Source of the DNA: Chaenocephalus aceratus | Taxonomy: Eukaryota; Chordata; Actinopteri; Perciformes; Channichthyidae | Assembly (NCBI GenBank): GCA_023974075.1 | Contig: CM043798.1 | Location: 22,784,441-22,848,440 of the forward strand | Direction of reading: 5' to 3' | Length of the DNA: 64,000 nucleotides | Shown: positions 15,935 to 28,295 of the stretch, piece by piece | Numbering within the stretch: the first letter of the stretch is position 1 | Layout of the letters: each line of letters starts with the position of its first letter | Notes under the pieces: generated by a model | What the model was told of the DNA's origin: nothing | The model's input: the letters and a program-made list of their open reading frames with translations, nothing else | Databases searched by the model: none | Translations under genes and position numbers: made by a program

Positions 15935-16182
15935 CCGCTTTCACACCAAGTACTTTGCCGTACTTAGTGCCCCGGCACTAAGTACCAATCGCGTTCACAC
16001 CGGTGTACTTTTCCCTGAGGGAAGATTACGCAAATAAGCCGCTGACGTCACTTCGTCTTCTTCTGCTTTGGGTTTACTGGCAGGCCGCAAACAACTTCAC
16101 GGCGTATACTGCCACCCGAAGTCCCCGGCCGGAAGTCCCCGGAGTTGGGGACGTGGTTACGTGTTTTCAGAACCATGGAGAG
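15935..16182 (+). mobile_element. Possible 5' fragment of a Harbinger-type element
   Basis: This GC-rich block differs sharply from its surroundings. It starts near GCCGCTTTCACACC, contains a perfect 12-bp-stem hairpin at 15960-15985, and ends with a Kozak-like ACCATGG. Removing the hAT insertion that follows restores a short reading frame beginning at this ATG and continuing past 18858. The TTCACACC-type start resembles PIF/Harbinger termini in fish, but I cannot identify the other end. Assignment to that superfamily is inferred from the end sequence only. Confidence 0.35.
15960..15985. repeat. Perfect hairpin, 12-bp stem, 2-base loop
   Basis: GTACTTAGTGCC (15960-15971) and its exact inverted copy (15974-15985) are separated by CC. 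It lies near the start of the possible Harbinger-type fragment, where subterminal inverted repeats can act as transposase binding sites. Confidence 0.85.
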
Positions 16183-16470
16183 TAGGGTTGCCAACCGTCC
16201 CGTATTAGCCGGGACGTCCCGTATTTAAGCCAAAAGGGGCGTGTCCCGTATGGGACTTTGTTTGTCCCGGACTCCCGTGTAAAGGGAAAAATAAAATATA
16301 TTTTTCTGTTTGTGCGCAATGCAGTGTGTCTGGCTGCGTGCCTGTGTGTTTGTGTGCTGTATGCAAAGGGCACTAGGACTATGAAGGTAGATATGGTGCA
16401 AAATGTGAGAGCGTGTAAAACCTGATGTGAGCACTTGCAGAAAAAAAATCGGAGTTTGTGTGCTTACATT

Positions 16471-16590
16471 TACACTTGTATAAAATATCCACGTAACTGT
16501 GAACCAAATGTACACTTGTATAACATATCCACGTAACTGTGAACCAAATTTACACTTGTAAAAAATATCCACGTAACTGTGAACCAAATT
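16471..16590. repeat. Three tandem copies of a 40-bp unit
   Basis: The unit begins TACACTTGTA and contains ATATCCACGTAACTGTGAAC. Copies start at 16471, 16511 and 16551 with exact 40-bp spacing and only a few mismatches. Subterminal tandem repeats are common in non-autonomous hAT elements. This one lies about 290 bp from the left terminus. Confidence 0.92.
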
Positions 16591-16924
16591 TGAAGTCACA
16601 GAAGAAAAAAAAAAGTTTTGAAGCTTGTAGAAAAAAAATGAACTTAGAGATGAAATGTTCACTTGCAGAAAAATACATATTTTTTAAATATATTTTCCAT
16701 TACAACTGCAACTTTATTTATTACAACCTCTCAAATCAGTTATTACAACTTGACGAATCTGCTCTGTGGCAGTATAAATCGACGAATCTGCGGTCTTGAC
16801 TTTTGCTACACTTCTTGCGATAAATGTGTCGCAAAAGTAATTTTCACCTGTAGATGTGGGGGGAGGGAGGGGGGTTGGAGCGAAGGGGCGGAGCTATCAG
16901 AACAACGAGGCTTGGGTCAGTCAC

Positions 16925-17679
16925 GGCCCGTCCACACTACAGCGTCGACAGCGTCGACAACTCCAATCTGCCCATTCACTTTCAATGGGGTGACGTCACG
17001 TTGCCTCGCTTTTTCGCCGAACTGAATTGTGGGTAGCATAGCGGTCCGTCTCCGAAGTTGAACATTGTTCAACTTCTGACGCCGGAGACGCCGGAGTAGC
17101 CAGCGCCAGCCAATCAAATCCTGTTTCGGAAAATCTGACAGCTCAAGCCGTAGCCAATCAAACCGCGTCTAAGCTGGGAGAGATATCCCGCCGTTCATTT
17201 CTATATTTAAAAAAAAGTTGGGGGAGAAACTAATTATCGCTGTAGCAAATCACCCGGTTTTGTATGACCAGACCCTCTTCACCTACCGGGATACAAACCG
17301 GAGGAACCAGGCATGGAGGGAGGTGGCAGAGACAGTGGGTGAAACTGGTAGGTTTTCGCCTGTTTGGGGAGTTTATATTTATATATATATTGCTCCCATA
17401 AAATCCCCGGGGTTTTTTGCTTTGTATGTCGGGGGCGGGAGATTCATGTGATTGGTTGTTGGTCGTGTTGCTTGAATAAAATCCCCAAGCTATAGACACG
17501 CCCAGCTCCAAGCTTTTTTTGAAGCTGTAGTGTGGACGCTCCGTGACGCCGGAGACGGCGGAGACGGACCGCTATGCTACCCACAATTCAGTTCGGCGAA
17601 AAAGCGAGGCAACGTGACGTCACCCCATTCAAAGTGAATGGGCAGATTGGAGTTGTCGACGCTGTAGTGTGGACGGGCC
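16925..17679. mobile_element. Harbinger-like core element within the palindrome
   Basis: The terminal sequence GGCCCGTCCACACTACAGC is present at 16925 and inverted at 17679, and the inner palindrome arms serve as long terminal inverted repeats. The interior contains a short exon resembling the MADF/Myb-like accessory protein of PIF/Harbinger transposons. The expected 3-bp TWA duplication is not seen: the right end is followed by GTTA and the left is preceded by TCAC. The exact boundary is therefore uncertain. The DDE transposase gene is absent. Confidence 0.5.
17218..17352 (+). pseudogene. MADF-like exon of a Harbinger accessory gene
   Basis: An open frame starting near 17218 reads like the first half of a MADF domain. 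It has a leucine/isoleucine-rich start followed by a His-Pro-Val-Leu-Tyr-Asp motif, a Tyr-Arg-Asp, an Arg-Arg pair and a Trp followed by a Glu-Val-Ala-Glu helix. MADF domains bind DNA and occur in the second gene of PIF/Harbinger transposons, where the protein helps bring the transposase to its DNA. The frame runs into GTAGGT at about 17352, a plausible splice donor. The rest of the domain is not found, because the right palindrome arm begins about 200 bp later. An upstream TATATTTA lies at about 17203. The copy is a fragment. Confidence 0.55.
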
Positions 17680-17922
17680 GTTAGCCCCGCAGTCTCCAGT
17701 CATCTGAGCCTCGTCCTTCTGATAGCTCTGCCCCTTCGCTCCAACCCCCCTCCCTCCCCCCACATCTACAGGTGAAAATTACTTTTGCGACACATTTATC
17801 GCAAGAAGTGTAGCAAAAGTCAAGACCGCAGATTCGTCGATTTAATGGGAAAATGAGCGCTGCCGGTGGAGGAGGTGATAATGAAAGAGGAGAAGAGAGA
17901 GAGGATGTGGTTCTGGGCCCTG

Positions 17923-17954
17923 GTTTGTTGTAAGACTTGTGTCTTACAACAAAC
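17923..17954. repeat. Perfect hairpin, 14-bp stem, 4-base loop
   Basis: GTTTGTTGTAAGAC at 17923-17936 is repeated exactly inverted at 17941-17954 around TTGT. It lies just outside the right arm of the large palindrome. Confidence 0.92.
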
Positions 17955-18009
17955 AGTGGAAGAAAAACACAGTTGGGTAAAGCCTGTGAGTGGAGATCTG
18001 TCTCGGGTC

Positions 18010-18281
<272 letters not shown>

Positions 18282-18332
<51 letters not shown>

Positions 18333-18348
18333 GCGTGTGTGTGTGTGC

Positions 18349-18432
<84 letters not shown>

Positions 18433-18433
18433 G
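18282..18433. repeat. (GT)n merging into (GCGT)n array
   Basis: An imperfect GT array to about 18356 becomes a (GCGT)n tetranucleotide array to about 18433, with intermediate GTGTGC units. The transition suggests growth of a T-to-C variant within the dinucleotide array. Confidence 0.95.
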
Positions 18434-18858
18434 CGTTCACACTTTGCATTACTTAATACCATTTTTCAAATATAAATTTTTTAACATTTTGGACAAAATA
18501 GCCCATTGTACATCGAGGTGCCCAGATGTCCCAAGTGCCCACCTATCCGATTTGAACATGCTGATGTACAATGTGATGTAGTAGCCTAATGCAGGTGTAA
18601 GATCATTGTGTTTGTATTGTGTTATAGGTATGCATAGTTTTCTATGCATTTTGAGGGTTTTGGGGGGTTTGACCCCTCGAACCCTAGGGGGCTGGCTCCC
18701 CCAAAATAATTAAATAACATAACCCTAACCCTAAAACCGAAATAAAGTAACAAAAAAACTAAATCCGCCAGAAACCCATAAATCTTCGCGCGCGCTCGGG
18801 GGACACATGCATGTGTCCCGTTTCTCCATTTCTGGAAGTTGGCAACCCTAATGGAGAG

Positions 18859-19640
18859 TGACAGCGGGGCTAGTAGTCCATTGGAAAACTCCTTGAAAAT
18901 ACCAATACAAATTAGCTACTGTAATCCAAAATGCCTTAAGTGCAACCCTAAACTCCAGTATCAATTCAAATCGGCCACAATGTATTCTATGATTCATAGC
19001 TATTGATCGTGACGGTGTGGAACAAGCAACACACCAGTGAAAGCTGATGTGTGAACCAGGCTGTAGCAGCAGGGTGCTTCCTTTCATCTGCACCTTATCC
19101 CTCCTTTTCACACATACACACAACCTGGGTCTTTGTCACCCTTCAGTCTGCTCTCCATTATCATTCCTGTCTCTCTTTTTTTATAAATGTCATCACCCTT
19201 TCTCCCTATCTGTTCTTTCATTCTCACATTAACTTCCTTTTTCTTTTCTGCCCTCTCTGCCTTGTTCTGTTCCTGTTGCTTTCTTTCATCACTGCCTTCA
19301 TCTATGTACTCCTCCACTATGTTCTTTAATTTCCTGTGCATTAAGATTCATCTGACTGCTTTAATAATAAATTAGGAAGCACAGTTGAACAGTGCAGGAG
19401 GTACCCTTGACTTGAGCAGCAAAGGATCCAAAGACGAGGAAGAGTAATATTCCTTCTATGCGTGTCCTTTATTCTCTCCCCTCTATTAATCTTTCTTCCT
19501 TTGTCACTCTGTCTCTTTCTTCATTGCTGGCCCAAAGCGTCCTGAATGACCCCCTTTGGCACAGGATCACAGAAGAAGGCATGTGGTCGTTGTTATACTT
19601 GTTATACAGCTGGATGAAATGATATTTGATACTCCTGGTA
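18859..19640. other. Spacer with possible remnant of the split Harbinger-type frame
   Basis: After the 8-bp duplication the frame that began with ATGGAGAG continues for about 50 codons, to about 19005, and then stops. No domain is recognised. The rest, including a pyrimidine-rich tract at about 19085-19300, contains nothing I can identify. Confidence 0.45.
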
Positions 19641-19815
19641 CCTGTCATTGTGAATAAGTTTGTAAATGGTACCCCTGTCATTACTGTATGTTGTATGTGT
19701 CCTTTTTGTTTTCTGTTGTATTTCTGTTACATGTGTAACCAATGTGCGGCAGGTCTCCCTTGTAAAAGAGATCGTTGATCTCAATGGGATTTTTTACCTG
19801 GATAAATAAAGGCTA
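19641..19815 (+). mobile_element. LINE 3' end (L2/CR1-like), 5'-truncated
   Basis: The sequence GGCAGGTCTCCCTTG, followed by AAGAGATCGTTGATCTCAATGG and then ATAAATAAAGG, matches the 3' untranslated ends of the two LINE copies at 44.6 kb and 48.7 kb. Only the 3' terminal part is present. The left boundary is approximate. It is an old fragment, since it differs clearly from the other two. Confidence 0.75.
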
Positions 19816-21774
<1,959 letters not shown>

Positions 21775-23702
21775 TGAGAAATTGATAAATGGATTTCATT
21801 GACATGGAATATGGGATTTACAGGAAAAAAGCGACCATTCACTCATCTTCATTAGATCTATGGGGAAATGGTGAGTAACACAGACCATTATTTATAACTA
21901 TCGCAAAGAGGGGACACGAACAAAATCCCTCAGTGACACTGGGGCGTTAAGATTTGTAACGCCATTTTTGCCTGCAAAAAGTGACACACAGAGTAAAACA
22001 TATTTCCAAGGTTTTGTAGTTATGGTAGGGAGGAGGGAAACACTTTACGAGCCACTGCCAGCCATTTTCTCTTGATGAGATGTTTCATGCTTCTTTAAGC
22101 ACAGATTGCAAAATAAGAGTCACGTTGTGTCCTCCAGTGCTGAGGGAAATTATTGTGGGCTTGCGGGCAAAGATGCCTCAGACTATGGAATGAATGTGCC
22201 GGTGAAGCATGCAACATTAAGATGCTATGGACCAGGGCGTGCACTCATTCGGCTGCTGATAATGCCCTTTGGTGCAGTAGACTCACAAAGAACCTACCAC
22301 GGTGACGCACATGATCAATTCTCCCCTCTACAATAAAGAATCACTGACCTTGTCACTCATTTTATTTTCAATAATTCCTTTTTTTATTTTCACTAATGTA
22401 ATGAGTGGCTGTCCATGACCTTCGGCTATATCAAACCTGTCAGAGCTATATATATATATATATATATAATATCCCAATTCTGGCCAACTCCCACTTCAAA
22501 ATCCTTTAAATTCTGGTGCTGGTTTTTGCCAGAACCCGGTGATTCATTTTTCAGATTGGTTTGTATTGATTGAGGCAAACCTATCAGACTTAACTCCAGG
22601 GGATCAAATGAGACCTTTACTAGAGCCCTGAAAATCAGCTCCAAATCCCAGGGTGGGGTAAAATTCTCATTTATAATTTATAACTTATTAACACTGTGAA
22701 ACTGGTAAAATCTCACAGAGTTAAACTAAGTGTAGAAATAGTGGCAAAAGAGCCCTGAAATGCGATCAGCTAAATCGTTTCTAATGGGCAACAAACTGTC
22801 TGCTTCGACATCTAAATTAAGGAGAACAAGATGTGCATCCCATTAATGCTGTATCTTTCCACCACATTAACGCAAGTCCAAACCCCTGACATTTTGTCTT
22901 TCTGCTAAAAATACCTGCGTCTCTGTCTTCATTCGCATACGCTCCTTCACATTAGTCCTGCGACCCTGAAATGATCTAGACATTGGATGTGACATGTACA
23001 TGAGCTGTATGCGGGCAGTGCCGGGCACGTAATTATTCAAATCATTATGGTAGGACCAAATAGATTGCCAGCTCCCTTGTATGAAGTCTGCTTCTCTCAC
23101 TTTGTCATTTGAAATGTTCATTTTATTCAAGTCCAAAGTGAACTTAATGATGAAGATTGTGTCACTTTAGGGAACGACTGGCTCATGCACCTTATGTTGC
23201 CAGATCCATCTGAACTGTTTGGCTCTTAAACTTGGAAACCTTGTTGACACTATCCATCTAGCACTTCCTAATTTATCTTCCAATTACCAGCAAGGGAAAA
23301 GCTTCTTGGCCTTGGATGGAACAATTCTAAATAAATCTCTAAGGGAACATCCGATCTAAAGTTCAACCACAACTTATTTGTCAGAATCTTCCAAATGCTG
23401 CTGTTTGAAAGACAAAGGTGCATAAATCCAGTATGATGGTACTGTTGGTATCTGTTGCACCATCTCACATTTCCCTTACTGTATGTCCTTGTTTGTGCAA
23501 GATACAAATATCAGCAGGCAGTTCCTTTGTTGTGACTCTACTGGGGAAGTGAACAAACATTATTTTAGGATGACTATGATGCTTGTACACTGTTCAGCGC
23601 TCCTTCTGCTTGTTTAGTTTTTGTTGGTCTTTTCCCTAAATGATGCCTGTTTTGTGAGCCTTCCAGTGCTTTTCAAAGTAATGTTGCTTGTAAATCACCT
23701 AT
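21775..23702. other. Spacer, no gene recognised
   Basis: No coding region or transposon end recognised. A (TA)n run of about 23 bp lies at 22446-22469. An interval at about 22740-22860 has several homeodomain-like ATTA motifs, but any conservation is untested. Confidence 0.55.
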
Positions 23703-23710
23703 GTTTCAGT

Positions 23711-24134
23711 CAGAGGTTGTGCAAGACTTTTTCGCCCGTCATTTTGACGGACAGGATCGTAACATTTCCGTCAAAATCCAGTACTACCCGTCGGCCTTTA
23801 CAAACTCTGACGAGGGGGGGGCGCGCACGCTGGTGAACTGTTAGCGCCATGTTATGCATCCCCACTGCACCTAGTGGGAGCGCGCACAGCGTAAAGCCAA
23901 AACTCAGACATTTCAATGATTTGTACGGCAAAGTTAGGTTTGGAAACGGTATCATTTCTTTTTGGCAGGCATGCAGAACACAGCATAACACCGGAGCTTC
24001 GCTGCGGGGAAACTTTGGCGCTGTTCCGAGTTTGTTCTAATCTGTCAAAATGATGGACTGCTTTCCGATTGTTCCGTCATTATTAAAAAAAGAAAACGTC
24101 ATAGACGGAAAATATTCACTTAACGCGACCTCTG
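23711..24134. mobile_element. Non-autonomous hAT element, 424 bp
   Basis: The left end is CAGAGGTTGTGC. The right end, read inverted, is CAGAGGTCGCGTT. The flanks GTTTCAGT (23703-23710) and GTCTCAGT (24135-24142) match at seven of eight bases, which fits a hAT target duplication with one later change. The interior is much richer in CpG than the surrounding DNA and has no transposase frame. CGTCAT/GACGG motifs recur near both ends. Confidence 0.82.
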
Positions 24135-24142
24135 GTCTCAGT

Positions 24143-26089
24143 TGTAGCCAATAAAACAGCATACCTCACAACTAATAACAAAATAACAACATCTACCAAG
24201 AACTGTTATTCTCTAACACTAACTGTGCTGTGTTTCTGATCATGTTGCCTGTATGTATTATTAGATTGGCGTGAATAAACTTTTGTTTGAAAATAGTTTT
24301 AAAATAAAGACTGGAAAGGAATGTTTGTTTGTGAGTGAAGCCTGCACTGTTATTTTGTAGTTTGTTTGTTGACCTCTAGCTCGCTGCAGTTTGTGTGGTG
24401 TGTGTGTGTGTGTGTGTGTGTTTGCATGCGTGTGTGTGTGTGTGTGTGGGTGTGTGTGTGTGTGTGTGTTGCGTGTGTGTGCGTGTGTGTGCGTGTGCAA
24501 AATGAAGTCGAAACATTGTTGTTCACGTCGATACCCTCCCATGAGTATCGGCTATAGCATTCACACAATAAGAGGGTGTGATGGAGGTTGGAACAAGGGA
24601 TTGGATGGAGGGACTAGAGGGACGATAGGGAGAGAGAGAGAGGAGGGGGGAGAGAGAGAATTAATGGGGGGGGGATGGCAGAGCTGTCTGTTTGGAACAC
24701 TCAGGTCTCACTGCTATGTGATGAAGATGAAGTGAAGTGCTAAAAATCAATAATGTGCTCGATATGTCCTCAGAAAGGTTTGACCACTGGGTCCCCAACC
24801 GAGGGGATTCATTGGAGATGTGGGGTGAATATATTGTGGGAGCTTCAGTCAATTCTGATGCTGCAACCAAAATGACTGATTCACCTGAGCAAAGTGCAAT
24901 CAAACCTTAAAGTCGAAAAGTTTCAAATGAAATGTTGATGGAATAAATAAAGCGGAGAATTGAAAGTCACAAAAACATCGATTAACATGTTACTGTAAAT
25001 GTACAGCTGTTACACTGAGCTTATACAAAAAAATGCTTGAAACCATATCAACAATGGAATGGAAATGAGCCTGGACATTAAAATGACCAGATTGAATCTA
25101 CACTAAAAAGTTTGATGATGATTAATCTGATCATGTGTTAAAAACTTATTCTCTGAGTCACGGCGGCTTTATCAGCTCTCATCAGTCTTCTGGATAACAA
25201 TAGAGATTGACCATGGAAAGCAAAGCAGCCTATTATACTCTAAAAAGCCACTAAGTGGCAATAACAAGCGGTGACATTGCAGTGACATCGCCGTCCCCCT
25301 GACAAGCAGAATGTACCACAGGGAGATGCATCACCTACTGGGGTTCTGTATCTCACCAGATTGGAGCTATAGCCTGATATCAGGACTAACTGGGCCATGG
25401 CCATGAAAACATTGTATTGATCTGGAAGATAATATTAAATATAAGATCATTATGGCTTTGCTTAGTGTAGGGGCTGTAAAACATGGGATCATCAAGCTTG
25501 GATAAACTCAGGGGAGATGAGGCAAAAGGGATGGTATGTGCATGTATGTGTGAGTGTGTATGGAAAAGAAAAAGCTTCAGAAGACTGTAATAAGACTAAG
25601 TCCCAGGCCATCAGATGGGGACTCCTGGGAGAGATCAGTAGCATGGAAAACCACACTGTATATATACTGGTGTGCCTGATGTATGATCATTTTAATTGGA
25701 TACAGTTGGTTTTCATCATTTTCCACTTGACTGCATTCATTGCATCTAATTAACACAGTTAAGTGGTGATTTCAGAAAGCGGGTTACACTTTATGTCCAT
25801 CCGTTTGTATAATCGAGCCCATAAATTAGACTTCCTTCATTACTTTGTTTTTACAGTTGTTTAAGATCATCTATTGCTCAGATGAGATTTTTTTTTTAGT
25901 TTGTTAGGCTGTTAAATGAGTCATGAGTTATTGCTTTGACTTTGTTGAGTAATGGCGGAAAAGCGTCAGACCCCTGGCCAATCAGGGCCATCTTTTACGA
26001 CTTGGTGTTGCGAATGGTAGGTGTGTCATACTGACTTCAGTGTTCCTATTCACAGCTCCAACAACAAGTGTTTACTTATGTTATCAAGG
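24143..26089. other. Spacer with a GT array
   Basis: Apart from the GT array at 24398-24499 and a G/A-rich tract at 24560-24680, no feature is recognised. The DNA is AT-rich, without domain-bearing frames. Confidence 0.55.
24398..24499. repeat. Imperfect (GT)n microsatellite
   Basis: A GT array interrupted by TTTGCATGC and several GTGC units, hence older or less stable than the other dinucleotide arrays here. Confidence 0.95.
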
Positions 26090-26141
26090 TGATAAAACTA
26101 GGGCCACCAGGGTGGGTGGAGGGGGTCCGGAGGACGGGTCT

Positions 26142-26411
26142 GGGCTGACAACCCAGGGGCACAACAGAGGACCAGGAAGGGATCTCGGGCGGACGGCCCG
26201 GGGGCAAAGCAGAGGACCAGGAAGGGATCTCGGGCGGACGGCCCGGGGGCAAAGCAGAGTTCAAAAAGGGGAATTCGGGCGGACGGCCCGGGGGCAAGGC
26301 AGAGTTCAAAAAGGGGAATTCGGGCGGACGGCCCGGGGGCAAGGCAGAGTTCAAAAAGGGGTTCTCGGGCGGACGGCCCGGGGGCAAGGCAGAGTTCGAG
26401 GAGGGGCGAAG
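26142..26411. repeat. 45-bp tandem repeat, six units
   Basis: Units begin at 26142 (degenerate), 26187, 26232, 26277, 26322 and 26367, with exact 45-bp spacing. Each contains GGGCGGACGGCCCGGGGGCA. Because 45 is a multiple of three, every strand and frame reads as 15-residue repeats. Two unit subtypes differ in their second half: one has AGGACCAGGAAGG, the other GTTCAAAAAGG. Confidence 0.95.
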
Positions 26412-26504
26412 TCCACAGCTCTCAGGGGACCGGGCAGGAGCGGTGTTGGACCGGACAGTAACCAGAGCCGTGGGACAGGTGTCGGCAAGATTCCCCAAGG
26501 AGAG

Positions 26505-26725
26505 GACAAGGAGTTGGCAGGACCCCCGGCGAGACATGTAATGTCGAGGCCTCCAACGAAACAGGAACATGGGGTTGGCAGGACCCCCGGTAGAAAGAGT
26601 AGTCGGCGGGGCCTCCAACGAGACAGGACAAGGAGCTGGAAGGACCCTCGGCAGAAGAGTAGACGGCGGGACCTCCAACGGGACAGGACAAAGGGTTGGC
26701 AGGACCCCCAGCGGAACCTCCAACG
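26505..26725. repeat. About 60-bp tandem repeat, roughly four units
   Basis: The motif GGCAGGACCCCCGG recurs with starts about 61, 61 and 60 bp apart (GACCC at 26521, 26582, 26643 and 26703), together with CCTCCAACG(A/G)GACAGGA. The units are more diverged than in the neighbouring 45-bp array. Confidence 0.85.
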
Positions 26726-26734
26726 GTACTTGAG

Positions 26735-27450
26735 TAGGAACCTCGAGAGAGGGCTCGAGAGGGAACTCGAGAGGAAACTTGAGAGGTAACTCGAGAGGTG
26801 ATTTGAGAGGGGACTCGAGAGGGAACTCGAGAGGAGACTCGAGAGGGGAACTCGAGAGGGGACTCGAGAGGGACTCGAGAGGGGACTCGAGAAGGAACTT
26901 GAGAATAGACGCGAGAGGGAACTCGAGAGGGGACTTGAGAAGTGTCTTGAACGGGGACTCGAGAGGAGACTCGAGAGGGAACTGGAGAGGAAACTCGAGA
27001 GGGGGACTCGAGAGGGAAACTCCAGAGGAGACTCGAGAGGGAACTCGAGAGGAGACTCGAGAGGGAGCTCGAGAGGGACTCGAGAGGGAGCTCGAGAGGG
27101 GACTCGAGAGGAGACTGGAGAGGAGGCTGAGAGGGGACTCGAGAGGGACTGGAGAGGGAACTCGAGAGGGGACTCGAGAGGGGACTGGAGAGGGGACTCG
27201 AGAGGGGACTGGAGAGGAGACTGGAGAGGAACTCGAGAGGGAGCTCGAGAGGGAACTCGAGAGGGGACTGGACAGGGGGACTGGAGAGGGGACTGGAGAG
27301 GAGACTGGAGAGGAGACTGGAGAGGGGACTCGAGAGGGGACTCGAGAAGGGACTCGAGAGGGGACTCGAGAGGGGACCTGAGAGGGAACTGGAGAGGGAA
27401 CTGGAGAGGGAACTTGAGAGGGAACTCGACAGGGGACCTGAGAGGGGACT
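26735..27450. repeat. 12-bp minisatellite built on CTCGAG
   Basis: About 700 bp of units related to GGGGACTCGAGA, mostly 12 bp with some 11-, 13- or 18-bp variants. Each unit carries the palindrome CTCGAG or a one-base variant such as CTGGAG or CTTGAG. The minus strand reads as (Val-Pro-Ser-Arg)n and related repeats, the plus strand as (Arg-Gly-Asp-Ser)n. Few stop codons arise in any frame, which explains the long overlapping open frames on both strands. I count on the order of 55-60 units. Confidence 0.95.
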
Positions 27451-27454
27451 TGTG

Positions 27455-27650
27455 TCGGCCCGGTACGCCGATAGGACACGGGGAGCTGGCGTCGGCTGGA
27501 GAGCCAACAGGAGACGAGGAGCTAGAGTCGGCCGGTACGCCGACAGGCCTCGGGGAGCTGGCGTTGGCTGGAGAGCCAACAGGAGACGAGGTGCTGGAGT
27601 CGGCAGTACGCCGACAGGACACGGGGAGCTGGCGTCGGCCGGAGAGCCAG
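27455..27650. repeat. About 72-bp tandem repeat, 2.7 units
   Basis: GTACGCCGA recurs at 27463, 27535 and 27606. Within each unit come GGGGAGCTGGCGT(C/T)GG and GGAGAGCCAACAGGAGACGA. The copies differ at few positions. Confidence 0.9.
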
Positions 27651-27659
27651 TCCTGGAGC

Positions 27660-27960
27660 CGAAACTGGAGTTGGGACCATGGCTCTGGGCCGGTACTGAA
27701 GCCGGAACCATGGCTGCTGGCGCCGGAGCCATGGCTGCTGGGGTCATGACTGGGGCTGGGACCATGGCTGTGTGGGCCGGTTCTGTAGCAGGGACCATGG
27801 CTGCATGGGCCGGTTCTGGAGTCGGAACCATTGCTGCTGGGCGCGGAGCAGAAGCCTGGACCCTGGCTGTGTAAGCCAGGTAATGGAGAAATGGAAGCAT
27901 GGCTGCGTGAGCCGGTACTGGTGCATGGATCCATGGCCTTGTAGGCCGGTTTCTGGAGCC
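27660..27960. repeat. Degenerate GGACCATGGCTG repeat
   Basis: The motifs (G/C)AACCATGGCTG, GGGACCATGGCTG and GGGCCGGT(T/A)CTG alternate irregularly, giving a proline/glycine/serine-rich reading on the minus strand. The period varies from about 30 to 45 bp. Confidence 0.8.
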
Positions 27961-28295
27961 GGAACTGGGGCTGGAACCCTGGCCTTGCGTCTCTTAGGAG
28001 TCTTTTGGAGGCTTCGTGGACCTCCAAATGCCAGACCAGACCCCAAGAAAGGGTCCAGAACATGAAGACTGGCACTCAGGGCTACGTGAGAAAACCCTAA
28101 GCCACTCGGGCAACAAGCTCCAGAGCCAGGGCTTGCGAGCAACCTCCTGACGTGCTCCTTCAACGCGGCCTCTCTATCCCGTCTAGATGAGGCGGCCTTT
28201 CCACGTATAAAAATGTACTCCAGAGAGTATCCAAGACATTCCGCCTGTAGCATCACATGGCTGAGTCTGCTGGGTCCATAATGGTCGGTTCGTAA

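Larger units (their letters stand above)
16776..17844. repeat. Large interrupted palindrome, arms about 280 bp
   Basis: The left arm (16776-17054) is matched in inverted orientation by the right arm (about 17560-17844), around a loop of about 500 bp. The arms are highly similar. The outer part of about 140 bp and the inner part starting with the Harbinger-like terminus both pair. Between these parts the right arm has about 16 extra bases, and the left arm carries an extra AGCGTCGAC copy in the inner part. The outer arms contain a matched G-rich run. Confidence 0.9.

Noticed and set aside
16471..16590. CRISPR-like array
   Set aside because: The 40-bp units are contiguous, without spacers, and the organism is a vertebrate.
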